Assembly: GCA_024699855.1 (NCBI GenBank)
Contig: JAMPIQ010000002.1
Coordinates: forward strand, 15,562,001-15,626,000
DNA length: 64,000 nucleotides
Source of the DNA: Aphelenchoides besseyi
Taxonomy: Eukaryota > Nematoda > Chromadorea > Rhabditida > Aphelenchoididae
Direction of reading: 5' to 3'
A program made the position numbers and the translations under genes. Shown one piece after another: positions 47,647-58,839 of this stretch (positions are counted from its first letter, which is position 1; each line of letters begins with the position of its first letter). The notes under the pieces are model-generated. The model did no database searches. It saw only the letters and a list, made by a program, of their open reading frames with translations, and was not told the origin of the DNA.

Positions 47647-50497
47647 ATGGACACATTAAGTCAGAGCTTTCAACCGATGGCGGCACTTGGCGCGAGAAGA
47701 ACGGCAATGAATCAGGTGTGAAATTTTTGCTCTATAATTTTACCATTAACTTTTAGGACGAATTTGATATAAAATTTAACTTTTTGGCATCGAGACGGCA
47801 CTCCACAGAAAGTGCTGAAGATGAGCTTCCGTGTTTCAAACTTCGATCGCCTTTCCCAATCGGAGATGAGATTGTCTTTGAGGACAAAGAAAACGAACAA
47901 CTTGAGAATAAACCCAATGTGATTTCCGAATTACTTCCAATACTTCAATGGCTGCCCAAATACATGTGTTGCCAACAACTTCGTGGTGATCTCTTTGCTG
48001 GCTTTTGCTTAGGACTGAACTGTATCGCTGAAGGTAGGTTTCCATATTTGATTTTACAGAGAAATTTTTCAGGGCTATCATACTCATTTCTTGCTGGTTT
48101 ATCTCCGATTTGTGGTCTGTATACGGCCGTCGTCTCGGTTTTATTCTACGCGTTGTTGGGAACGTCAAAGTTTAGTCTTCTTAGCACCAACTTGATTTTG
48201 TGTTTTATGGTCCGCAACTGTCTTGAGAGATTGAACGTCGACTTATATGATTATCGTTATCGTCTAAGTGACGAAGATAGAACATCGAATGACTCAACGC
48301 TTCTAATGGAATACGTTTGTACACTTACACTGACCAGCACCTTAACTCAACTGGTGTTGCATTTGCTGCGATTGGAGTTTGTTTTCGCTCTTTTATCCAA
48401 ACAAATGATTGCTGGACTTTCGTTTGGATTCGCTCTGCGATCGTGTATTTCTCAGATTCCGCATATCTTCTATATTCACGAGTCGACTTGTCAATGGAGT
48501 TCCTCTATTAAGGTAATTAACAAGATGACCAGTTGAACACTGTTGATTTAGTTGACTATAGCATTTTGGAAGTGCCTGGAATATATGAACCTCTACACGG
48601 TGTCTATTGTTGCATGTGCCGTTTTGAGCATAATCTTCGTCCGTCAAGTGCTTTCTTTTCTCTTCTCTCTGCACAAGAACCAAGCGATTCCCTACGAATT
48701 TCTTTTGGTAACAACATTCCATTTGTAGTCCACTAATACTAAGACTTTAGTTGATCATTTCGAGTGCTTTGTCATATCTGTTTGATGTTCATCAACTGTA
48801 CGGCGTTGTTACTTGTAAGAACGCGGGCAATCGTTTTCAATTTGTCGTTCCACAACTCAAACTGTTGCCAACAATATGGCTCGACGGATTAGTATTGGGA
48901 ATCTTTTCCTATGCACTGCATTTCAACATCACATCAGCAGTATCAAAAAGATACAACTACAATTTGATTGTACGACAGGTACCTGGTTGTCTTCTGTAGA
49001 AGTAACTTGAAGATCTAAGGAATTGATTTCTATTACTACCATCGCTACAGTTGGATCTCTGTTCGGTGGATTTGTGAGCAGTCAGTCTCAGAATCGAAAC
49101 AAAACACTCGTCAATGCTGGTGCTAGTTCACTGGTAAATTTGAGATTAAGTTTCAATCAAAAAGTTTCTGTATAGCTGAGCAATTTGATCATTTTACCTT
49201 TGTTGATCGTCTCTATCGTCTTTGCCGATGTTCTTTGCGCTTATTTACCTGTGGTAAGACCCTGCTGTTTCTTTGATCCTCTAACTTTTCATGTTCAAGT
49301 GCATTTTCTCGGCGATTATTTTGCACAACATCGGAGAATACACTTACGCAGTTACTGATTTATTCTATTTATTCCAAATCTCCCAACTTGACGTTGTAAC
49401 GTTCGTTTTCGCCACTATCTTTTCTTTAGTTTTGCCATCAACACACGCATTACTCCTGACTATCGCATTTGGTGGAGCGACGATTGTCATCAGAGCTCAA
49501 TGATAAGTTTGAAGTTATCGCACGTACAAGTGTTTAATGATAGACTGTGTAGGCCGAAGTTTCATATGCTATCGAATGTTAGTGGTAGCGGAGCGTACGC
49601 TGAACGTTGTTGGTACGCTTCTGATTATCTTGAGGAATCGGGGATTGCAATTGGCAGATTCGAAGCCTCGCTCTTGTACCACAATGTACATAAATTTCGA
49701 CAGAACGTTCTTGAAACGTGCACGAAAATCAAAGGGTACAAACCGATTCGTTGTTCTGTTCAAAATTGTTTTAGTCAACTTCTTGGCGTAGGATTAGGAA
49801 CTCGATCGGGTTCAATGAAGAGCAACAACACCGTAGCATTTATGAGTCGAGAAATGCCGGTTCGATCAACTTTACTAATCAGTGGTGACATAGTGGTAAG
49901 CGCGCCGATCTCGATTATTGTTTGAAAAATTCTAAAAGATTGCAAATGATTTTAATCGGGATTTTTAGCCAAACTACGACGCTTCAAATATCGATCAAAC
50001 AACTCGTGTTATGATTCTCGATTTCTCGTCCATTCCGGAAATTGACGTTTCCGGTTTGGAGATCATGAGGGATTTATTCGAAGAACTCTCCGAACACAAG
50101 ATCAGACTGCTGTTTGCAGCAGTGAATGCGGGTGTTCGCAATCGTTTCAAAGTTTTCGGAGGCTTCGATATTGTTTCCAAACAATACTTCTTTCCCAGTG
50201 TTCATGATGCCGTTTTATGTGCTCAACAAATGGGCTGCGGAATTATTGCTCCGGGAGTACACATGAGGTAGATCGTTCATTCCTATGCATCGACATTCTT
50301 TCAGTGTTTCAATGAACGGCTGTCGAGATCTTATTGCGCTTTCGAATGCAACTTCCAGTCATGACTTCATGGGACATTACACATCATTCATTCAGCCGCA
50401 AACAAGCGGCTCTCGTTCGATCACCCATCAACGTCCGTCGTTGTCCGATAACAAAGCTTTGGATCCGACTCCTCAATTCACAATCAACGTGTCTTGA
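47647..50497 (+). CDS. SLC26 (sulfate permease) family anion transporter with STAS domain
   Basis: SLC26 proteins exchange sulfate, chloride, bicarbonate or similar anions; worm members are the sulp genes. After a short first exon (MDTLSQSFQPMAALGARRTA), family blocks are CCQQLRGDLFAGFCLGLNCI, GLSYSFLAGLSPICGLYTAV, LGTSKFSLLSTNLI, QMIAGLSFGFALRSCISQI and QLDVVTFVFATIFSLVLPST. The STAS domain carries MILDFSSIPEIDVSGLEIMR, the usual D-x-S-x-x-x-x-D-x-S/T-G core. A tail ends with FTINVS. The joint between membrane part and STAS (near 49450-49530) is odd: the frame reads IVIRAQ then TGA, and continues in another frame. A 59-bp GT-AG intron starting at 49472 restores the frame but drops about ten residues. 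The SxS motif region (FVSSQSQNRNKTLV) is divergent. Confidence 0.8.
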
Positions 50498-51296
50498 TTC
50501 TTATCGTTTGTCAATGTGAAGCATAGTACTTGTGTTTACACTCTGTTTGCATAAAGCATTGTACTTTGAGTTTAACACAAATTGCTTTTTGTGTTGGATC
50601 TACAGGCTCAATGAACAAAAAACAGGAAGCATGTGAAGACAAACTCGATACATAGCCACATGAATCTTTCAACTTACGATAAGAACAAGATCTTTTGGAA
50701 CCTTTTGATGTTAATTGGAAAGTCGGTTAGCAGTGTCATCGCTGTAAACTACCACGTTGTTCTTCGATTAGCATAACGTTTTACGGCGTGCTCCAAGCAT
50801 TTCCAACGTAAACAAAAACATAAATGATGGTGGAACATTTGCCGAAGTTTATTTCTTCGGAGATTGACAAACATAGTTTTTTGTTCGATAAAAATAGTCG
50901 ATTCATTTACATCTGTCGAAATAAGTGAGAAAAAATCCCGGCGATTATAGTCTACGATATCATACTCAACACATATGTGTAAGATCAAGACCTTGAAATA
51001 CGTCGATTATTTTTAGTGAGCTGATGGCTGATTCATCACTTCAGAACTTGATATTCGACAAAAAGAAAGTTTTCATAGACAATGTAATGCTCTTGTGATG
51101 ATTCTCATCCTCAAATTATTCACATTGCAACAATATTGTCAGTTGATACGAAGTTGTTGTTACTTGTTACGGCACAATGGTATCGGCGAACTGTAATGGT
51201 TCTATTGATGCGTTTTGACTTTAAGCACAGAACATATGGTAGTGCCGATAAACATATCTTTCTTCATAGTTGATATCCGGACTTGGTGGGTGAGGA
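50498..51296. other. no gene recognised
   Basis: This is the 3' flank of the SLC26 gene and the upstream flank of the next candidate gene. No features stand out. Confidence 0.35.
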
Positions 51297-52243
51297 ATGA
51301 AAGTTTGGACTCGTCTGGAAGTTCATTTGTCAGGATGGTCGTATGCTGGTAAAAATTTGCATGTTTATTGATGACTTCGTGGTGTAAAATCCAGGACGTA
51401 GAACATCAAATTGAATTGGAAGTTTTCGTATTTCATGAGTTGACAATTGAATCGGAGAAAATCAAAATTAGAAGACAGAAGGAGCTTCAGTACGATCTTT
51501 ATACAAAAGCAGATCCTCTGAATCTCCATCTTCGACGCAATAAATTGTGGTTTATTAGAACTAAAGGGCGTTTCCAAGCTGCACCACCTCCATCTCGAAG
51601 ATTTACGGTACCACCACCTATTCCAACAGCCCATTACATCAACATCTCTTACTTTGACTTAAACGAAGAAAGACCAGTTGAAACAACAATTGAATTCATT
51701 AAAGAGGTTCGATTTGTTTCTTTTTAGTTGAGCCTTATCTTTGGAGAACAAGTTTTGTGTGCACTGGGTTCGTGATTTCTTGCTGCTACGAGTACACGAG
51801 ATCCAATTAGTTTGATTTGACTGGAAGCAAATTTCTAGAAACAAAAAGTAACATCGCTCAGCGTGAGTGGAAAACGTTGTATAGGTTTGAAACGCAATGT
51901 AATCATCATTTTTGTTGCGATTTTAAAGTGTGTTTTAGAGACGTACGATTCAGTTGAGTAAATAGTTGATAACGCTTTTCCACTTACAGCAATTGACAAC
52001 GTTGAAAACATGCATCGCATTCTATTGAGGTAACCAGCAAACAAAAACTCGGATTATTGTCTTGTTTTAAGAGAACCATTCAGATTGTCGGAAGTTGCAT
52101 GGAATTGTGTGCGAAATGCGGGTCTTGTTAGTCACGTACGGAAGCCGAATTGGCCACGTTCACCTGCTTTTAAATGGTTTATTGATCAGAAATACAAAGA
52201 AAGCTGCTCAGACAACTGTAATATTTTCGTTGAAGTTAGCTGA
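51297..52243 (+). CDS. unrecognised multi-exon gene
   Basis: The exon at about 51395-51705 is clearly protein-like: VEHQIELEVFVFHELTIESE, KADPLNLHLRRNKLWFIRTK and PPPIPTAHYINISYFDLNEE. A possible first exon at 51297 encodes MKVWTRLEVHLSGWSYA. A last exon near 52085-52243 encodes AWNCVRNAGLVSHVRKPNWP and FKWFIDQKYKESCSDNCNIF up to TGA. The joins between them do not all keep frame in my hands, so there are either exons I missed or some decay. I do not recognise the family. The first part has the alternating pattern of a beta-sandwich, but I assign no function. Confidence 0.4.
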
Positions 52244-52654
52244 GAGCTTTCCGAAACTGCCAACACCGCACGACAAGTCCCAGCTATTTTGATTCAAAAG
52301 AACTCTTCGTCATCGCTATCGTCAAGGCCTACAACAAGTAGTGCATGCTTTGGTTTCACGTTATTGCACCATTGCTCCATGATCGTTGAACCGTCATAGT
52401 CATCTCATGCACTTTTTTTCTGGTTCTAAACATTCTTAGTTAGTTGCTTTAATAACTAAGCGGTTTTCCAATTCATTTACCGACAAACACAGTTGCACCA
52501 ACAACTGATTTTAGTAAATGATCTGTCAAATTGTCTCTATTGATGCCGGTTGAGAGAGCTGCTATGTCAAGGTAATCTCGACGATTGTATAGTTTATCTC
52601 TCGGTCAACTTTAGCTCTTCAAACTTTTAGGATCATAATATTCTAACCTTATTA

Positions 52655-53246
52655 ACAAGTGTGCCAAATTAGAGCTCTCCATCATTAACAGGAAGAACTC
52701 CACAAACTTTTGCAATTTTGGACGATTTTTGACAGATTGTTCGGCTTTGGAGAGCTCTCATTTTTCTCTCGGTTATCCGGTAGCTACAAATTTGAGCACG
52801 TTGAATAGTCATTATTTTGAGCTTTCTAACAGTATAATATGAATACTAGTTGTTGCTAGAATCTCCGAGATACATCGATTTGCGCGATGGACGTGCTATA
52901 CAAGGGAATGGGGGGTGTTGTGTGTTTTAGCTCTCTGGCTGATTCGATTCCACTGATATTCACAGGGTTTAGAGTTTATTAATGGCTGTTGTTGTTCTGT
53001 TAATCACACGTCTCTACAGTCACTGGTCCCCGAGTTATAGTCAATAAAAGTTGGACTCTCCTGGAGGTTGATTTTAGATAGTTGTCATTGTTTTCAGTTT
53101 GTTTGTTTCCACTAAATATGCTTACATTACAATTTTCATGCGTTTACAATTGTGGAGATCATTTTCAAGCAACTTTATAATCAACATTTTGTTCTCAAGT
53201 TTAAGGCATTTTAAATGTTTGTTGATTTGAAGTTGATAGTGAGTGA
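52655..53246. repeat. dispersed repeat, copy 2
   Basis: This is the same family and orientation as 14005-14616. The 79-bp fully conserved block is at 52898-52976. The start (GTGCCAAATTAGAGCTCTCC) and the end (GTTGATAGTGAGTG) match copy 1. Sequence beyond both ends is unrelated. Confidence 0.8.
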
Positions 53247-53774
53247 TTGTATGACGACGAATTTGCTGTGGACATGGTTCTACTGATATGCTTAACGTTT
53301 TTTGAAAGTAGTCAAATTAAGCACAACATGTTCTGCACAAGTCTCGTCCGAGAAACTTGCAATCCATAGGATAAAAACACCATTTACTTTACCATTTACG
53401 ATTATCGTCTCGTTATTAAATCGTTTATTAAACTAAATGAATTTACACTAAACATCACATAACTCGAGAATTTTGTGGCATATGCGAGTACAAACAGCGG
53501 GATTAACAAAACCATGAATAGAAGTTTTCAGACCAAAATGACTAAATGACACCAAAAATGTCTCATAGAGTTAACTAACAATCACGGAGAGAAACAAAGT
53601 TTTGTTTTAAATATTGACCTTTGGCTTAAACGAAAATATCAAATGGAAAGGCGATGGACAAAGACACAACGAAAAGATCAGGAGTTTACTTAAATAATAA
53701 TAGCAGACTGTGTATTCGGTAATACGAACAGAAAGAATGTACGAGAATACAGCACTTTAAGTCTTTCAAATTGC
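53247..53774. other. 3' flank of the PKA regulatory subunit gene
   Basis: This AT-rich DNA holds nothing beyond the probable 3'UTR of the minus-strand gene. Confidence 0.35.
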
Positions 53775-56700
53775 TTAGGTCATCAGTTTAACATATGAGT
53801 TGTAGTTGGAAACGTCACGTTTTAGGATCTCTCGTACCGGTCCCATAACACGTTCAAAACGTGCCCGATCCAATTTCACGCATTTCAGCGGCGTTTTAGC
53901 CACAACCGTTGCGGCACGTGGTCGGTCCAGAAGCAACGCGATTTCGCCTGAAAGTCGATGTGGAACGAGAAGTGAGGAATGATCACATACCGAAGTAATC
54001 TGACGGCTCCAAATTTCCAACAATTTCAAATGGCGCTTCGTCACTACGTTTCTGAAGAACTTGTGCTTGACCGTCGACAATAATAAAGAATTCATCTCCC
54101 GGTTGACCTTGTTCAACGACGTGAGTGCCCGGTTCAAAATCGCAACGTTCCAACGCGTCCGCAACATTGGCGCGTTCCCATTTATCCAAATCGGCTGAAA
54201 CATTTCGTTGATTTGTAATCTGGAAAGCAAGAAACGTACACAAGATCTGCACTTTGCTGAGAAATTCATCGTAAAGTTTACGTTTGCGCATAGTCGATCC
54301 CATGAGAATGGCACGATAAGTGAGTCGGTCAATTGCCCACAACTTAACAACGTCGCTTTTCGCTACGACAGTTGCGGCTCGTGGTGTGCCGTAGATGAGC
54401 GCCAACTCGCCAAATGAACCGCCCTCATTGATGGTCAAACAATATTGTCCATTGACGAAAACATCGACTGCGCCAGAATCAATGACGTAGAAGTTGTCCC
54501 CGTCTTCGCCCTACAAATCAGAGATTAGCAACGTAGCCAAATCAACAGAGCACTTGCCTGTTCAATGATCGTTTCTCCGGCTTTCTTTTCAACCGGAAAC
54601 ATGGCGTCGAAGATCGCTTTCTGTTCGTCATTGTCGAGATGAGCGAAGAGAACGTTTTTGCACATTGCATTACGAAGTGCTTTTTGTGTCTCGTCGTCCT
54701 TTGGAATCACGACTTTCTGGTAGTTTGCTGCTTCATTTTCATCGGGAACCTAAACTCGAGCTTCATTCCAACATTTTTTGACGATAACAAACCTCGGCGG
54801 ATACACCCAATCTTCGACGACCTTTCTGTGGAATTCGTGGCGGTTCATCCAACGTGTCATCGTCTTCAGCGGCCTCAGCGCTTTTACTCAGTTCCTAAAC
54901 GATTTGGATTAGCTATATTCATCAACAAAAATATCGATTGTGTGAGAACAAGAACGTTGAATTTCAATCCCCAACCTTTCGCTTTGTGCCCGCATTAACG
55001 GCAACTGGTTCGGCTGTTGGCCGAGGAGTTTCCGTTGCGATATTCGTCGTACCCGGTTGACTGCCGTTATTGCGTCGATTTCGCCGAATACTTAGCGTTT
55101 GACCCATTTCTCTCAATCAGACTTTCTGTTTCTGGTTTAGGACCCCTGTGCAAAAGAACGTTGGTCGCAAGAGAACATAACCGTAGACTCGTAAATCAAT
55201 GGCGCGCAACGACTCGCAAAACAAACGGTCAATCGAAGGTTGCGTCGAAGTAAAGAGTGATGCACAACAAATGTTATCGATGTTGGTAGGAAAATGCAAA
55301 AGAAATCGACGAGAACTTGTGACGGAAACCCCGAGAATACGAAACGCATACCACTGATTAGCATAAAGCGATAAACGTGTGACTTTTTTTCACGAACATG
55401 ATCGACTTCAAAAATTGAGACGTTCCTGTGAATGTCAAATCAAAAAGCCGTTGGAGTGAAATTGCGACTTCCCAATTCGTAAGATTTTCCAGGCAAACAG
55501 GTGATTTCAACGCATCGAAACAATTTCTCTTCTTCGTTGGCCACATCCTATTACACGAAAACTTTGTTTACGAATCAAAAGCAAAAGGACAACAGTCAAA
55601 GATCGTTTTCCCTCAAAGTTTAGTTCCCTGTTCAGTCTCCCAAACCATTCAACCTAAACGCGATAACTGCGAATTTAATGCAAATAAACGACATCAATGG
55701 GGGGGCTCGTTTGTGTTTTACAGGCTCCACAATGCTGTCCGGCCGCACTTCGGGAGTCTTTTCGCAGGTTCACGCACGGTTATGTGTTGGAGAGTGCGGA
55801 GATAAACACACTTGAAAAGTTGCAGTGTGACCGGAAAGCTGAGCAAAATAACGAACACCCTAAGGAAACGCGGGTCATGGCTCATAATCAGCGAAAGTTA
55901 ATTAGCGCTCTCTCAACAACCGTTGGACTCGAGTGAACTTAACATAACACGATCAACATCTTAGTGTTCATAGCGACTGATACACGGAACTATAATACAA
56001 CTGAAGCTATTGAAGTGGCAATTGTTGTGATTTCACAGATCTAAAGAACTTAGGTTGATGTGCACGAAGAAGATTTGGCCTCCAATAGATTGGATTAACT
56101 AGCGAAGTCGGTCGTCTATTTTTCTTGCCCTTTTCTTCCGCTTTTCGGTTTCATAGTTTTTCTTTTAGTTGTTGGCATCCGAGTCAGGAAGCGGCCATAC
56201 ATCGTACGAACTGAATGGCCCGTAGGGGAAAGCGCGAAAGCAAAATTGCAATTTTGGTGTGCTACAATTTTGCCTTTCATTCGACCATTCTTGCGAATAG
56301 ACACACACAAACGTTGGATGTTGTATTGGCATTTGGAGTTTGGTTAACCCACGCTTATTTTACATCAATGACTAACAGATGAGTTTTGGGATGAGTGAGA
56401 GATGTTGGTCGTGATTACTCGAAGATCGTGGTTTTGGGTACTTATTGTTCGAAAGTTCACAGACAAAAGCGACGTAATTGAGGACGAGAAGAAGTTGAGT
56501 CAAAAAGCCACACTCGTGCTTATCACGCAATTTTCGAGAGTTTCAACAAATAAGAACATTTTTCCAGCTATCCAATGTTTGCTCACTCCTCCTCTACATT
56601 GAATCTCGGAGCATGTTCGTCAGTATGCTGTTGATGAGATCAACTGTTGATAGGAGATATCGAGCTCAAAGTGGGTCGAGAAGCAGGTACAAGAGCAAAC

Positions 56701-58839
56701 GTTTGTAAGCAATTAGCCAAAGAACATGGTTGGAATTGTCGTGCAGTAAGAACGAAAGTGCAAATGAAGGTAAATAGTTGAAAATTAATCATCTACACTG
56801 AGCAATCAGTTACATTCAAATTGATCGCATCACACCTTTACGAGGCTTGTTAGTTGGAATGCAAAAGACTTGAAGATCGAATTATAAATTTGGACAAAAA
56901 GACGAAACGCCTCGAACTGCCTCGGCCAAGCAACAGACCACATGGCCGTTCGATTTTGCCACCAGTCGGTCGAATCGGAAAACGTCCAAGCGAAAAGGTC
57001 AATAAGTCTTGATCATAACAAAGAAGAAGGAAAAAAGGCGAACATCTCCTTTTCTTCGGCTTTACAAGTGATGAGTGTGTGCGTGTATCAAAATCGTAGA
57101 TCTCCTCTTCCCAATACTCGCTTCTCATTAGGAGGACAACACCAAATGTCAGGAAACCAATGTGGTAGCAGAACACGATTCTGGTTCTCTAACTCACGAA
57201 CTCTTCAGCTTCAAAAACTACCCCACGGCTAATTTTGAGGCGAAACATCCAAGACACTAACTTATCGTATTAATAGGACAAGTACACTAACATAAATTAC
57301 GCATTCTGAGTACCGAATCTTCGTGACGTTCAATCCACAACTGTATTCCTCCACAAGCGTTTTTTGCGCATCGACAAGGATGCTGATGAACGAATGGAAG
57401 CTTGGCGATGGAAGTTGTTGGCTCGTCATTTTAACTCTTTTTTTTTGATGTCCAAAAGAACCATTCGGTCGAATATGCCTCTGTATTTTTTGGTTAAGCA
57501 CACGAGTCAAAAACGAATAGAATGCGAAATCTCAAACAAATATTGAATCTGTGAAGCACAAAAATTTCTCGATGATAACGAAGATGTTACTGAAGGGTTT
57601 GTAACCAAAGAAACAACCCATTTAACATTTTTGTTCGTTGGTATTTGCTGATTGAAGTTCACAAATATGCGCACTGCATCGTTTCTGATTACAAAACAAG
57701 TCGACGTTCCAATTGGCTTTCAATGCACGCATTCATCGAGCGAACTTTCCGAGTTTGCACGAAACGTTAATCCAAATTTCGCTCACCAACGACCTTTGAT
57801 GTTCGTGCAAATGAATTGACGTAAAGGCATTCAATCCTATTTACTCTCAGTGGCAGGCATTTGCATTTGAGCGTGACTGATTTCTAAAGTATATTGACCA
57901 AGGGAAGCCGATAACAAACCGTGTGCCCACGACCACTTGGTTTTGAAGCGTTAAAAGAATTTTCAACAAGGCGATCAGATTGTCGCGGGGAGTTTCTGAG
58001 CTCCGTATGAACCCCACTGTTTTCGAAACTCGACGTCAAAATGAATTCCCAACAATCGAAATGACGACTGAAAAAACGTGACATAATCTGTGAGATGGCA
58101 AATTGAACCTAATGGTCTTTTGTGGGGTCTACGAAGCAAATAACCGAACAATTTGCAAAAAGAAAGTTCGCACCAAATATCGACTTTTACGAGGCTAACC
58201 GATAAAAATCGAGGAAGTGAATTTCGTGTTCAAATGGCAAATAAACTCGTAAGTTCACTAGGGAATCCCATCGATCTGCGTGATTTTAGCGCGACTAAAC
58301 GCGAACAAAAATTCGTGACTTTGCGCAAACTCGACGCGCTTTTTGAGGTCCCCGGTAATCGCGTACAAAAAAGAAAGTGCGCACTGAGATCGACCACTGA
58401 CGCATAAGACGACAAACATTAACGACAAATTTGGTTGATAGGCCACATGATGAAATGACATGTTGACCGAGAGTTACGAATTAAACAGGTGCTTTGAACT
58501 GTCAGATTCCTAATCAAAGTTTACATCCGTTTCGCGAACTTTCGACCCTTAAGCTTATTAGTCTCAACTATGTTTACGCGAAAATTCAACGTTATTGTTT
58601 ACTCTCAATGTTAAAAGAAACTGTAAACCAACCTGTGCACGATGCTCATTCAGTTTCTCGAAGTGCTCTTTCAGGAAAAGTACCGGGTTCTCCGGTTTGT
58701 GAATACACAAACTAACCACCGCCTCTTTGACCAACTGTTGAATGTTGTGTCGATGGACGTAGGCTTGACATTGCGCCAACTGAGCCTCCTCATTCTCGCT
58801 TCCCGTTGCCATTTCTTCGGAAGGCTCTACAATAACCAT
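53775..58839 (-). CDS. kin-2: cAMP-dependent protein kinase type I regulatory subunit
   Basis: This protein inhibits the PKA catalytic subunit until cAMP binds. The first exon (58839 downward) has the dimerisation/docking domain [20 protein letters not shown] and [20 protein letters not shown]. An exon near 55010-55090 is a linker. The next carries the pseudosubstrate [12 protein letters not shown] with Gly at the phospho-site, as in RI subunits. Then comes [20 protein letters not shown], cAMP site A ([18 protein letters not shown]), site B ([18 protein letters not shown]) and the ending [14 protein letters not shown], almost the same as C. elegans KIN-2. One intron (54511-54557) uses a GC donor. 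About 3.5 kb of intron separates the docking exon from the linker; another exon may hide there, since the direct junction does not keep phase. M at 58839 or a second Met at 58812 could start the protein. Confidence 0.88.
55100..58620. other. long intron of the PKA regulatory subunit gene
   Basis: About 3.5 kb has no recognisable coding sequence, against typical introns of 40-60 bp here. I saw no transposon ends. It may hold alternative first exons, as known for RI-type genes, or regulatory DNA. Confidence 0.4.
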
